Assembly (NCBI RefSeq): GCF_963576675.1
Contig: NC_088911.1
Coordinates: 59,853,756 to 59,917,755, forward strand
Length of the DNA stretch: 64,000 bases
Source of the DNA: Euphorbia lathyris
Lineage: Eukaryota; Streptophyta; Magnoliopsida; Malpighiales; Euphorbiaceae
Direction: 5' to 3'
Shown: positions 11,654 to 22,832 of the stretch, one piece after another
Layout: each line of letters opens with the position of its first letter
How positions within the stretch are numbered: the first letter of the stretch is position 1
Made by a program: the position numbers and the translations under genes
The notes under the pieces: model-generated
What the model was told of the DNA's origin: nothing
The model's input: only the letters and a program-made list of their open reading frames with translations
Database searches by the model: none

Positions 11654-13857
11654 TAGTTACTTTTAGGTACCCAATTCTTTTTGGGTCCTTGCTTGTTAGG
11701 TGCAACAGGTAAAGCATCATATTTTATTTTATGGCGACATACTTGGACAGTATGGCCATTCTTTCCACAGAAGTCACAGCTGACCTTCTATTTAGGTTGT
11801 CTCACTGACTGGTCAGCACCCCAGTGCTGAGCATGCCAACACACCTTTGTGGTGTGACCTTTCTTCCCACAGAAGTCACACTGGACATTCCGCTGGGGAT
11901 TCTATCTCTGCTGAGTACCTTGGTACTGAGTTCTCAGAGGAATGTTTCTTTTATTTGGAACCTTTAATTGGTTTTGGATAGTTGTGACGTCCTTTCTCAG
12001 TTTCTTTGAAACTGATTGGACTTCAGAGACAGACTCATGTATGATCTTCATGTTATCATGCAAAGTTGAGTTGTCCTGAAGAAGGTATCTGAGGTCACTC
12101 GGCTTGACCTCTTCAACCTCGTCACAGCGTCTGCTGAGTAGACCTATCCATGGGCCGGGTTGGGCCGAGCTCGGGCCGGGCCAGTCAGGTTTTTAAGTAA
12201 AAATGCTCAGCCCAAGCCCAGTCCAGCCCACAATTAATTTAGGCGGGCTCGGGCCGGGCTGGGCTCGGGCTTAAAAATCAAATCCCGAGCCCAACCCATA
12301 TAAGCCCACCTAAATATATATATATATAATTGTTAATTATAAAAAAATAAATATTATACTTAAAAATAAAAATTTAATATATAAATATATATTTATTAAT
12401 TAATATTAATAAGCGGGCCGGCCCGTGTTATTTTTATTAATCCCAAGCCCGCCCAAAAAATAGGCTGGCTTTGGCGGGCCTGGGCCGGGCTGGGCCGATG
12501 AACAATTTTTATTGTCCAAGCCCGGTCCAAGGGACACGGGCCTGGGCGGGCCGGGCGGGTACCCGGGCCCGTGGACAGGTCTACTGCTGAGTGCTCTAAT
12601 TTTCTTATTACACTTTTTGACAAGTGTATAGAGATCACTCAGGGCATTACCCATTTCGTTTCTGAGCTGGGAAAGTGGTATTACCTCATTTGATTGCTCC
12701 TCATCGTCAGATGCAACGGAGGGGTCAGTATGCTCAGAGACGCACGGCTCAGCAAGTTCGTCAGCCATGAAGCATATCTTCGCTGACTCGGTGGCCTCAG
12801 CTTCTGTTGATGAAGACTCATCACTGTCGCTCCATGTAGCCACCATTGCCTTTTTGCTGTTCTTCTTATCTTTCCTCAGCGTGGGGCAACTTGACTTTAT
12901 ATGGCCAGTTTGATGACATTCAAAGCATGTAATGGGCTTTGAGTTGTCTTTCTTGTATTTGCTATCGCTGGACTCAGCTTTATACTTATCAAACTTTCTG
13001 TAAGGCTTCTTAGAATATTTGTCATTTTTCCTGAACAGCCTTTTCATCTTCCTTGTGAACATAGCCATCTCTTCATCATCTGTTGAGCTCCCATCAGTGG
13101 AGTCAGCTTTCATGACAAGAGATTTCTGCTTCTTGTCTTCAGACTTTTCCTTCACCTCGAAGTTTTTCATTGATATCTCATGGGTCAGCAACGAGCCGAT
13201 GAGTTCGTCATATTTGTAGGTGGTTAAGTCCTGAGCTTCCTCAACAGCGGTCTTCTTTGCTTGCCAGTCTTTAGGAAGACTCCTGAGTATCTTTTTGACT
13301 TGTTCTTCCTCAGTGAAGATCTTCCCAAGTCTCTTGAGCTCATTTATGATGTTGGTAAACCTTGCATTCATGTCAGATATGCCCTCATCATTGTTCATCT
13401 CGAACAGCTCATACAGTCTCATTTGCTGGTTCACCTTGGACTCTTTTACTTTATTGGTTCCTTCGTAGGTGACTTCCAGCTTCTTCTAGATCTCTTGCGC
13501 CGACTCGCAATCTGAAATTTTATTATATTCTGCAGCATCGAGCGCACAGTGAAGCATATTAATAGCCGAAGCGTGATTTTGAAGCTTCTTGAGATCATCC
13601 TCTGTCCATTTGGCCTCAGCTTTTACAACTGTTTGGCCAGCCACAACTTCGACATGTATAAATGGGCCTTGCACTATAGATAGCCAGGCACTCATATTTG
13701 TAGCCTCAATGAAATTTTTCATCCTATTCTTCCAGAAGGTATAGTTAGACCCGAAGAATAGGGGAGGCCGAGTGATGGACAGCCCCTCAGGCAATATCTG
13801 AGTTGTTTGGTTTCCTGGGAGAAACCGAGTACTGTTTTCGCCCATAGTGGGGATCAA
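11654..13857 (-). pseudogene. gag: Copia gag (capsid/nucleocapsid), broken by stops and a MITE
   Basis: Starts at ATG 13857 just after the primer site. The N-terminal part has the Copia gag signature (FFGSNYTFWKNRMKNFIEA) and a basic middle. The first CCHC knuckle is CFECHQTGHIKSSC. Two more (CDFCGKKGHTTKVC and CDFCGKNGHTVQVC) lie past the MITE at about 11875-11745. Damage: TAG at 13486-13488 where a Trp is expected, the hAT MITE at 12139-12583, TAG at 11902-11904 and TAG at 11788-11790. The frame ends at TAG 11654-11656 beside the pol ATG. On paper, removing the MITE and one TSD copy restores one frame across that point, so the insertion was the only break there. No functional particle protein is expected from this copy. 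Confidence 0.88.
12139..12583. mobile_element. hAT-type MITE inserted in Copia gag
   Basis: 445 bp with terminal inverted repeats TAGACCTATCCATGGGCC and (minus strand) TAGACCTGTCCACGGGCC. It is flanked by the 8-bp duplication CTGCTGAG at 12131-12138 and 12584-12591. The 8-bp TSD and TAGACCTGTCC-type ends fit non-autonomous hAT elements. The arms are extremely GC-rich with runs of GGGCCGGG; the centre is AT-rich. No ORF of its own. Confidence 0.92.
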
Positions 13858-13891
13858 CTCAAGGTTGTTAAACCTTTTACAGTGACCTTTT

Positions 13892-13906
13892 AGGCTCTGA
13901 TACCAC
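13892..13906 (-). promoter_or_regulatory. Primer binding site, initiator tRNA-Met type
   Basis: Just inside the 5' LTR the minus strand reads GTGGTATCAGAGCC. TGGTATCAGAGC is the standard match to the 3' end of plant initiator tRNA-Met used by Copia elements. Confidence 0.9.
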
Positions 13907-13907
13907 T

Positions 13908-15238
13908 TGTTGGTCCCTTATAACATTACAAGTATAGTTCCAAGGGGGGGTTAGGAACTATTTAAACTTTTTCTTAATTTAGGGCAGACTTCTTTTCTTA
14001 GGAGAAAAGGTTTTAACAGCGGCGCTGAGTAAACAGCAAGATACTGGCTTAGTCAACTGGTGACTAAGTCAGTTTCTTAACTTGAGTCAGGAGATAGCAC
14101 TTAGAGTCTATTCCTGAGCTCAGATGTTTGATGCGCACAACTCAGCTTGACCTCTTTATTTGGTCAGTTTTTGGTTATTTAAGCAAGCAATACATATAAG
14201 GAGTTTAAGGTAAGAAATGCGTTACTCAGCAGATTTATCCAGGTTCGGCTTCTAAGCCTACGTCCTGTCCCCGGAACACGTTCCGAGCTTTTGAATCCTC
14301 TACTGAGCTCTTTAAAGGTAGAGCCTCAAACCTTTTACAATCTTAGCAACTGAGTATAACAAGAGTACCTTCCTCTATACCTCTACTCAATCCTAATCTC
14401 TCGCTGAGTACTATAACCGAGTACTCAGCCTCTCCTTTCTAATCTCTAGAAATGATAAGTGTTTGTCCTAAACAATGATTGCTAAGACACCTTAGATGAT
14501 TGAATAATCACTCTAGACTTTTACACAAAAGATATGAAATTTAGTGTAAGATTGCTTTGCTTTTTGATTGCAGAACTTGCGTAGAAATTTGGTCAGCGTA
14601 ATGGCTTGATCAAGTTCTGTATTGAATGAAGCTTCTGATGGCACTATTTATAGAGACGTCTTGAGGCATCGGTCATTTCGAATTTCGAAATAACCGTTGG
14701 AGGGAAACGGCTTCCTGTCGTTGTCATCCTGACTTGCTCAGAGCTCTCGGCCAATCAGATTTGAGTATCTTCTGTCCTCGGTCAGCTCGGCAGAATGTCT
14801 CTCCTTTTATGGTAAAGTCAACTGGACAGCATACTGTGTCGTCTGAACTTTACCCAAAGTGGAAACACTTTGTCTGGAAGTTTTCCTTAGCCAGCTGCTG
14901 TCTTGTATGCTTTGTCGAATCAACTCAGCAGCTTCGTTCCGAAGTTGTTCCCTGAAGGTCTTCTAGATCCTTCTTCCGCTGAGTTGCGTTTTGTCCATAA
15001 CGACAACGTTTTGACATACGCGGGCTGAGTTGTCTTGAACCGTTTGACTTGGGCTTTGACTCTTGTATTGGGCTTGGGCCTTTTAATCCTTATGTCTTAT
15101 AAGCAATTTAACTCAACATTGAACAAACACATTAGTAGAATAAATCAAAGCATTTAAACTTAGTGTGTTTAGAATATGTTTTTAATTATACTTAAACAAT
15201 TTTGTCAAATCAAAATTATGTGGAAAGGTGTTTCAACA
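13908..15238 (-). repeat. Copia 5' LTR (minus-strand element)
   Basis: 1331 bp, direct copy of 3239-4581 at about 98-99% identity by eye. Bounded by TGTTGG and CAACA on the plus strand. It should hold the element's promoter in the minus direction. Confidence 0.93.
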
Positions 15239-15264
15239 CACTGCACCTCTTTGGAGATATTTAC

Positions 15265-15640
15265 CTTCAGTGAAATAGAACTGATCGATGGAGGAAGAAC
15301 TGATCGATGGAGGAAGAACCATCATCGTTGTTTGGTGAAGCATCATCAGCACCGTTGGAACCTCTAGGATTTCGGCATAAAGCAGAGGAGAAAAAAGAGG
15401 GAGATCGCAAAAGAAGTCTAGAGAGGAGTGAACGCAAATAGCCTGAGTTATTCATAGATCGACGAGCGGAGGCGGAGGCAGATGACGGGCGGACGCGGAG
15501 GCAGGCGACGAACGCAGGTGGCAGTAGGCGACTGACACAGGCGGAGGTAGGAGACGACCGGCGAGAGAAAGAAGAATCGCCCCTTTTCTTCTTCGTCGTT
15601 TGGGTTGGGGGAGATAGATAGATGGGTTCTGATACAAAAT
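15265..15640 (-). pseudogene. Captured 5' UTR and first exon of an unidentified gene
   Basis: The minus strand has a CT-rich 5'-UTR-like region, an ATG at 15455, and an exon starting MNNSGYLRSLLSRLLLRS followed by a Ser/Arg-rich stretch typical of a mitochondrial presequence (inference). It ends at a good donor, GAAG|GTAAAT, at 15264. A 19-bp tandem duplication at about 15282-15319 (copies of GATCGATGGAGGAAGAACT) shifts the frame so a stop falls just before the donor. With one copy the frame would run open into the splice site. I do not recognise the gene. The Copia insertion lies in the intron after this exon. Confidence 0.6.
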
Positions 15641-15691
15641 TAGGTCTAATTAGATGTTTTTACTTTTTATTTTTTATTAAGTTATTTAGAA

Positions 15692-15822
15692 GGCATAAAG
15701 CTCATATAGGTCCTTAAACTATACCTTGAAAATCAATTAGGTCCCTAAACTATTAAAATCACCAATCAAGTCCTTAACCTATTTTTAAGATATAGTTTAG
15801 GGGCCAATATGAACTATATGCC
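15692..15822. mobile_element. Small Mutator-type MITE
   Basis: 131 bp with imperfect terminal inverted repeats GGCATAAAGCTCATATAGG and (minus strand) GGCATATAGTTCATATTGG. TATTTAGAA at 15683-15691 and 15823-15831 gives a 9-bp TSD. The interior has the common plant repeat motif AGGTCCTTAAACTAT in both orientations. TSD length points to the Mutator superfamily. Confidence 0.75.
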
Positions 15823-15888
15823 TATTTAGAATTATTAATATAATAAACAAACGATTAAAATCTGAAGTTTTTGTAAAGATAACACACT

Positions 15889-16217
15889 CCTTGTGTCGCT
15901 TTTATAAAAGCGTGTCACAAAGATAACACATTTCTTGTGTCGCTTTTATAAAAGTGTGTCACAAAGATAACACACTCATTGTGTCGCTTTGGTAAAGGCG
16001 CGTCACAAGTTTAACTCTTGTGTCACACTGTAAGACAGACGATACAAGAAGTAACACGTTTGTGACGCACGCTCTTAAAGCATGACACAAGTGATGACAC
16101 AAAATACTTAGTTGTGTCGCGTTTACAAAACGCGCGACACTAGTTACTCTATTGTGTCGCTTTATCTTTAAGTGCGACACAAGAGGTGCGACACAAGTGA
16201 GCATTTCTGTACTAGTG
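15889..16217. repeat. CACTA right subterminal repeats and terminal inverted repeat
   Basis: At least ten TTGTGTCGC/GCGACACAA motifs in alternating orientation, then GTGCGACACAAGTGAGCATT and the inverted CACTAG end. Mirror image of 426-690. Confidence 0.85.
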
Positions 16218-16529
16218 AATGTACCCGTATTTTAAATGGAACAGGTATGAGATTGATAAAGTACACCTGTTAGAGTAATGAGGCGGATTGACACTACCAC
16301 ACATATCCTACCCGTTATCATCCCTAATATTATATTATTGTTTATAAAAATTTGTCTATGTTTATAAAAATTTGTCAATATTTATAAAACAAATTGAAAA
16401 AAAAATCTATGAAAATCATTCACAAATTAATGAAAGTTATTAAAAATCCATCAAAATCTGTAAAATCCAACAGAAGTCTTTAAAAATCCAAATTCATCAC
16501 ATCGCCCTAAATGTCAAAGATAATATTTT
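16218..16529. other. Short intergenic stretch and LINE leader
   Basis: Begins with the right AAT duplication. It contains TACCCG...TACCCGTTATCATCCCTAA, which looks like the edge of an older repeat split by the CACTA, then an A-rich region with ATTTATAAAA repeats before the LINE ORF. No gene seen. Confidence 0.4.
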
Positions 16530-18091
16530 GTGGAGAATATGTCGTTCTTTGAGTCCGCGGCTGCTCTAGGGCATTCCCCGTCGGACCGCCGCCACACGCA
16601 TTCTTCACCCCCCGATGATCCTATCCCTCTGTCACCAAATATCCCACCGCTGCAAAAGCTATCCTGGAAAGATATCGTTGCCGCTAACTCGGCGGTCCAT
16701 CCTCCTTGTCCTTGCAATGATCTATGTGCAGCGGGCTTGATTCGAATTGATGTCGACGGTGAGGACCCTCTCTTCCCAAAAGTCACCATTGATCATGAAC
16801 TTAAAAAGAAATTGGCAAAACCATGGGAAAACGCCCTCATCATCAAAATTCTTGGTCGAAGCTTGGGGTATGTGGCGCTACAACGAAGAACCATGGAGCT
16901 GTGGAAGCCAATCGCAGGGGTAAGCATGATGGACTTAGGTGAGGGCTTTCACCTGGTTCAGTTTGATAATCGCAGGGGTAACCATATGATTAACGATGGT
17001 CCCTGGATGGTTCAGGGACATTATCTCACGGTCCGGACGTGGTTAGCGGCCTTCAGACCAGCTGAAGCAAGTGTGGAGAAATCCATGGTTTGGGTACGTT
17101 TCCCTCAACTCCCTCTTTTATTTTATGATGAGGATGTTCTTTTGGGAATTGCATCTAACATTGGAAAACCTATTCGTGTGGGTGAGAATATGGCAAAGAG
17201 AGCTAGAGGGCGCTTTACTAAAGTTTGTGTGGAGATAGACCTCTTGAAGCCTTTGATTGCAAAATTTGAATTGGATGAGGAGATACAGCGTGTGGAATAC
17301 AAAGGTCTCCATACAGCATGCACCAATTGTGGTAGGTACGGACATCTCATAACAGAGTGTTGCTGGCCGAGTGCGGTGCCTGCAAAGAAATCCCAAGAGG
17401 CCAATGACATGGTGATAGGAGAAGCAGACAATGTAATTAACAGTGGAAAACGGGTAACTGAGCCCTCCTTGATGCCAGAATCAAGAACTGAAACCCCGAT
17501 GACGAGATCAAAAGCCTATGGCCCATGGATGCTCGTGCCTAAGAGGAAGTACTAGGCTCGTAGTACTAATCAAGGGAATGTTGCTAAAGGGGGCCAAGAC
17601 GGCTGGACAGAACCACAACTGAACCTGTTTGCAAGTCATCAGGCACAAGACCAGGCCAGTACGAGCAGGGGGACTTTTAACGGCTTCAGTGCGACGGAAA
17701 TGGAAAGGAATGAGAGTGAGAATACGGGAGGCATATTGGCCCGAAAACAGAAAAGCAAGGGGTCGAGGAAGCTAGTTAACAAACAGAAAGAGAACAGGGA
17801 GCAAGGGTTGATTGTACATCAAAATAAGTTTGCGAACTTGGCTTAAGACTCGATGGAGATTGAGACAGGGAGCCGTATGACTGGTGAAGGGATTCAAGAG
17901 GGAGATGCAACTGGTACGACGACTGGGAGAGGGAAAAGGACCCGGTTTGAGCTGGATTTCAGAATGCCTCTTAGTGATCTAAACTCTAATGTGTTGTTAG
18001 AAACTCCTACTATGAAGGGTAATGATCTTCTGATTCAGAAACTAAGAGAAAGGTCAGCTGTGCAGAGTCGCCTGGGATGCCGAGTAGATCA
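16530..18091 (+). pseudogene. Plant L1-type LINE ORF1 remnant (DUF4283-like plus CCHC knuckle)
   Basis: The first open part (16530-17555, 341 aa) has the nucleic-acid-binding layout of plant LINE ORF1: WENALIIKILGRSLGY, GPWMVQGHYLTVRTW, VWVRFPQLPLLFYDEDVL (DUF4283-like, from memory) and the zinc knuckle CTNCGRYGHLITEC at about residues 266-279. The same frame continues after a TAG at 17553-17555 and a TAA near 17843 as a Lys/Arg-rich tail. The coding sequence is cut at about 18091, where a Copia LTR begins, so ORF2 (endonuclease/RT) is absent. Two in-frame stops plus truncation make it dead. A poly-A tail cannot be seen because the 3' part is missing. Confidence 0.82.
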
Positions 18092-20118
18092 CTAAGAAAA
18101 TAGACAAGCCTAGGTGCAGCGGAATTATAAAATTTTATCTATTTTATCTATTTCCCTTTTCCAAGATCTGTTAATTGTTATTTCATATAAAGAGGGATAG
18201 AACGAAATACCTTTATGACGATATCTACCGTTGCAAACGAAGTGCCCACAACTTCAAAAGAATAGAATCTGTCAACGAATCTGTCCCCTACCCGAACAGA
18301 CCTTCCAGACCTCCGAATGAAAATCCCAATGGTGAAAATAAGGAAGAATATGTCTAGAAGCTCCTATCCAAAAATCGTGACGATCCGACGGTTCAATCTC
18401 TAGGAATCCGCGAACATGTGAACTGACTTGATGTAGGAGGAGCAAAACGAATTTCTCCTTTTGTTTGTCTTTTCTTCTTTCATGAGAACAACAAAACAAA
18501 CAACACAGAAAAGATAACTAATCAGTAATCAACCTTAATAATAGCAATCGCAATGATTGCCTCTAATAGAAATCGATACGAGATCAAAGAGAGAGTAAGA
18601 AATAATGTAGATTAGCCGAGACGAAGACGGAACGGTTCCTCCTCCTTTATTATTGTGTTAGTCGAATTTATGGGGTTAGGGAGTCTATTTATAGACTTCT
18701 CTAAACCTAATCCCAGTTGTGTTAGGTAATTAAATAATTGGATTCTTATTCGGAATAGGATTCTTAATTAGATAATTAAATAAACACTTTACTATTATCT
18801 ATATAATAACTAATTATATCTAGATAATTATTATTAATCAAATTTATAATTAATTAATGTTAGGGATAATTAATTAGAGTTTCAATCACATAAAAACTTC
18901 TAATTAATATTATCAGATAATCTTTTAATTTAATTCATAATCATAATCAAATTATAATTATTAATCAAATTAATTTATCCCTAATTAATATGTAAATTTC
19001 GGCCCATATATAGTGTCTCACTAATTACATTTTCGTCCTCCGATTCCAAGTCCCATATGCGACCCATTAGGTTCTTTATTGCCACTAGTCGTATATATCC
19101 TTTGAAATTATTCATCACGATTAATTCCAACATATATATAACGAAATACCGTCGCGAGCTGTTACTAGCAGAACCTATGATATTCACCCAGAGCAATTAA
19201 GAAGTCAGGTTGATAACTGACGTTAACCTTTCTGTATTAGGTACAGTATAATACGATCCTTCATCAACTATATCTTGTCGGTCAATTCCTTATAACCATG
19301 GAATGTGTCAAGGTTACATATAACGAAGAGTCCGGTTTTACTTGTACAGGTTTAATTCACTCTGAAAAGATAAGTTAAGTGAAATGTTCATTTCTACTCT
19401 TAACTGTATCACCTTGCAAGGATTTCAGTCAATTCACCACAAGCGGCCATTTGGATATATCTCTCACTTATCGGGAGTGACGAATGCTCAATATGACATT
19501 AACTATTATGTAATTACTTTGTGTGATACCCAACCCTGCTCTCACACACCCCAGGCTCTCACCTATTGGATCGTGCTCGCACAGAATCAAAGTATCAGAC
19601 TCCATAATCCAGAATCACTAATTAACGAATGTTTGAGTCTGAGGATTAGTTATACCTACTAATACCAATGAGATGAACAGTTGACACATTAGATAAATCA
19701 ATCCATTCTGTTATCTCTAGTCGGGTCCCAATCCTAATGAACTCCTTCACCGGATCCATGTAACTGTCTAGATATCTGAATATCTAAAGCTTGTGAGATC
19801 AGCTTTCTGTCTCGACAGAAAACATTGTTACATGCAAGTCTCAACAGTAATATGCCAACCCCTATAACATATTACTTGACTTGGGTTGACTTTAAGTCTA
19901 TTGGTCTATTATAAAGTACAGTCTCACTTCATGCTTGTATGAACACTTTATAACTACTCAAATAAACTTAGGGTTACTTTCTTTATGAAAGATTTGTGCC
20001 TTTATATATAGTTACATTTTAATGCTATATATCTGATTAAACAAATGATCAAATAAACAATTTATTCATTAATATTAATATCCTAAAACAATTGTCTTTA
20101 GGACACTAAACTCCAACA
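18092..20118 (-). repeat. LTR of Copia family B (3' LTR, minus orientation)
   Basis: About 2.03 kb, the reverse complement of 37303-39335 with scattered differences. The inner end CTCCAACA corresponds to the TGTTGG terminus. The outer end near 18092 is degraded (TAAGAAAATAGAC against TGAAGGAACATAGAC). A polypurine tract CAAGTGGGAGAA (minus strand) adjoins at 20119-20130. Short open frames inside are not genes. Confidence 0.85.
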
Positions 20119-20440
20119 TTCTCCCACTTGGACTGAAGCCAATTGTTTTTGAAAACATTCCCATAAGCATTTGTATGACGATCATGAACCTTTTGGGGTA
20201 AGGCATTCTATTAAATGGATCTATAAGATTGTGCCTTGGTGGGCACTCTTTCTCACATCTACTCTTGTTGTTATCTCTCGGAAGAGATAGTTAACGACTG
20301 AGGTAGTGTTTGGACGTATTATGAGACTGTGGGGCCTTAGCAAGAGCAACAGCCCTATTGTTAATCTCAATGTCAGGTACCACGCCTAGTTCATTAATGA
20401 ACTTCCATTCCAAACTTTCTTTTAGCTGTTTCCGAAGATG

Positions 20441-20472
<32 letters not shown>

Positions 20473-21133
20473 TCTGATTTAATTTACTGGCTCGATCACG
20501 ATTTCCTGCTCGGAACTATTCCAGCTAATCGTACCTCTTTCAAAATAAACTTGTATTCTATAAGATCATCTTTATCTGTTTGATGACTTGCATCTGAAAG
20601 TCTCCAACTCTCAAATTTCATCTCCATATACCCGGAACATATCTTCAGTCATTTTAAGTACTTAAGAATGTTCTTGACAACAATCCAGTGACCATCACTC
20701 GGATTGACCTATAATCGACTTTGTCATGCTTAAAGCAAAAGTGATGTTAGGTCTAGTGCAAAACGCTTTGAGCACTTTGTCAACATGTTTAGACTAGGAG
20801 GGGTCAAAGAGTCTTCTCAATCTATCTCCATAGATCTTAATCCTTAAGATGTAAGCTGCTTCTCCTAAGTCTGTTATGGAGAATTTTATCCGATAACCAA
20901 AATTTTCACCGATTGCAGTATAGCTACGTCGTTCCCATTAGTAGAATATCGTCGATGTATAATACTAAGTAAACGACCAAGCTCCCACTAGTTTACATGT
21001 AAAGGCTCATACGAGCTCCCACTAGTTTACATGTATAGGTTTACAAGAGCCTTCTCATAAGTCATAGGTTTATCGTCTAACATGTGAACCTCTTTGTCGT
21101 CTCCCACTAGAAATCCAAATCTCTTTGGAATTT
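20119..21133 (-). pseudogene. Copia family B pol remnant (RT/RNase H end)
   Basis: The minus strand keeps pieces of Copia pol: an RNase H-like stretch including ELGVVPDIEINN and SHNTSKHY near 20300-20410, and YIDDILLMGND-like RT sequence near 20935-20975. Frames are broken throughout. A (TA)n run at about 20443-20471 interrupts it. The Athila insertion is at the right edge. Confidence 0.7.
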
Positions 21134-22659
21134 TGTTAAGCCCAAAATATACCTAATATATCATCAATAATTACATCAATATTTCTACGAATTTGTGCTA
21201 TTTATACCTGTTTAGAATACTTTTACGTTCGAATATGTTTCTTTCTTGCAAGGTACCTAAATATTTGGTAAAATCCAAATAGGAACGAAAAGAGCTTAAA
21301 ACAGAATAAAAACCTTACAAAAGGAGTTAAAAACGACGAAGATCAATTACACCTAAACGAGGATAAAAGACGAGGTCAGAAACAGAAGAAAATGTCACAT
21401 TCTCGGTTGAGGAAACAAGATTCTCGGTAGAGAATTTTATGAAAGCCGCGATCGAGAATCTCAAATTCTCGGTCGCGACACGCGTTTTTCAGCAGCTCCT
21501 TCCCTTTGTCCGAAGACCAAATAAATGCTCCCCCATTCTCGGTCGAGAATTGCCATTCTCGGTAAGTGCAAAAATTCCTCCAAGTACAATGAACACATGT
21601 TTAAATCAAAGAAACGCGTTCGTTCGGGTGGATAAAGACGTCCCTTCACAACGGATATGATCCTTCACAACGGACACGACACTTCAACCACGACTCTTCA
21701 ACATCTATAAATAAAGAGTTGATGGAGAGTTGAAAAGATATAGAAGAAAGAGATTAGTATAGAATTTATGCAGAAATTCCGAGTCAAGTGATTCAGAATT
21801 TAGATTTCATTTCTGTAAAAAAGCAATATGATGTACACACATTGTTTATTCAATAATAACAAACACAGTAGCGTTTAGATTTGTTCATATTAGTTTACAT
21901 TTTGGTAGTAGATAGACCAGTCTCTATTCCGAAGATTCAGCGAGAAGATTGAGTAGAGAATCCGCCCCTGAGCCTGACAAACTCTAACAAAACCCAGGGA
22001 AAGGATTGATAACCCATTCACTTGCACGTCGTCGAATGTTTTCATGCTCTTTGTTCTCTGTAAACTTGTATCAATTTATATTTCATCTAATAAAGTCCGT
22101 TCTATTCGATAGATTTTCATGCAGCACTTTGGTAAAGGATCCGAAGTGGATTGCCGGTGTTTTCATTAAAACGTAGTTTAATTCAAAATCTTTACAAGGA
22201 AACTTTGTTGAACACTTAGACAAATTATTATCTCGGTAGAGTTTTAATTTGGTTAAGGTAGCGATCTAACCCAACCGTAGGAGGATTGACTACAGTTCAA
22301 AGCCTAAAAATTAGAGGTTCCGTCATTTATTTCATCGTTATAATTTATACAAAGTTTAAAGTTGTTTTCTTTGCTTAATGCAAACGAATACATTTGTTTA
22401 CTTTTCTAAAGAACTAAACAATCCTGTTTTGTAAATTCATTCCTAAATCAGAAGTATTTTCTAACATCTTTATACTCTAATCTAATTCTCATTCTAGCAG
22501 TTTCAAAACCAATTCCGATTTAACGATTTTCCATATTATAAATCTTAAAAGTATATTTAACCAATTCAAAATAAGTTTTTGTTAAAAAACGTTCCCTGTG
22601 GGATCGATATCTTTTATTACTACAAGCGTATACCGTGCACTTGCGGAAATCACTCAACA
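21134..22659 (+). repeat. Athila 5' LTR
   Basis: 1526 bp, TG...CA, direct copy of 33354-34880. Around 21400-21560 it holds repeated ATTCTCGG/GAGAAT motifs, including a hairpin at 21448-21476 followed by GACACGCG. That module recurs before both env-like ORFs. Confidence 0.94.
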
Positions 22660-22665
22660 AGTTTT

Positions 22666-22683
22666 TGGCGCCATTGCCGGGGA
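22666..22683 (+). promoter_or_regulatory. Primer binding site, tRNA-Asp type
   Basis: TGGCGCCATTGCCGGGGA starts six bases inside the 5' LTR. It differs by one base from the usual TGGCGCCGTTGCCGGGGA of Athila and Tat elements. Confidence 0.9.
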
Positions 22684-22832
22684 ACGCCAAAATTTTTGAC
22701 AAAAATTTAGATTTTGTGTATTTTATTTCGAATCTAGGTTTATTTATACTTATTCAAACTTTTATATTTTATTTATTTCAAATTACTAACATATTTATTT
22801 TTCAAATTCTGTTTTGAAGGTAGTTTCGGTTC

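Larger units (their letters stand above)
3239..15238 (-). mobile_element. Sirevirus-like Copia LTR retrotransposon, 12,000 bp
   Basis: Two direct LTRs (3239-4581 and 13908-15238) run TGTTGGTCCC...TTTCAACA, with CACTG at 3234-3238 and again at 15239-15243 as a perfect 5-bp TSD. On the minus strand the order is 5' LTR, initiator-Met tRNA primer site, gag with several CCHC knuckles, pol in Copia order (protease, integrase, RT, RNase H), a 959-aa third ORF, G-rich polypurine tracts, 3' LTR. Large size, long LTRs, the extra ORF after pol and repeated polypurine tracts fit the Sirevirus lineage. I counted about 18 substitutions plus two indels between the LTRs, so the insertion is young. It lies in a captured intron of the CACTA. 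Gag is broken, so this copy is not autonomous. Confidence 0.93.
426..16217. mobile_element. Non-autonomous CACTA (En/Spm-type) DNA transposon carrying gene fragments
   Basis: The left end reads CACTAGTACAAAAATGCT and the right end is its inverted match with single-base differences (CACTAGTACAGAAATGCT on the minus strand). Both run on into ACTTGTGTCGCAC. The trinucleotide AAT flanks both ends (423-425 and 16218-16220), the 3-bp target duplication expected of the CACTA superfamily. Dense subterminal TGTCGCAC/GTGCGACA repeats occupy both ends. No TNPD-like transposase was found, so the element depends on a relative for movement. Without the nested Copia it would be about 3.8 kb. That cargo consists of minus-strand pieces of an oxidosqualene cyclase, a MAP kinase and a third gene with a mitochondrial-looking N-terminus. 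The ends and TSD are seen directly; the class follows from established CACTA structure. Confidence 0.93.

Noticed and set aside
18175..19662. ORFs in the family B LTR (also mirrored at 37758-39211)
   Set aside because: Present in both LTR copies and in opposite sense; they lie in LTR sequence and lack coding signatures.
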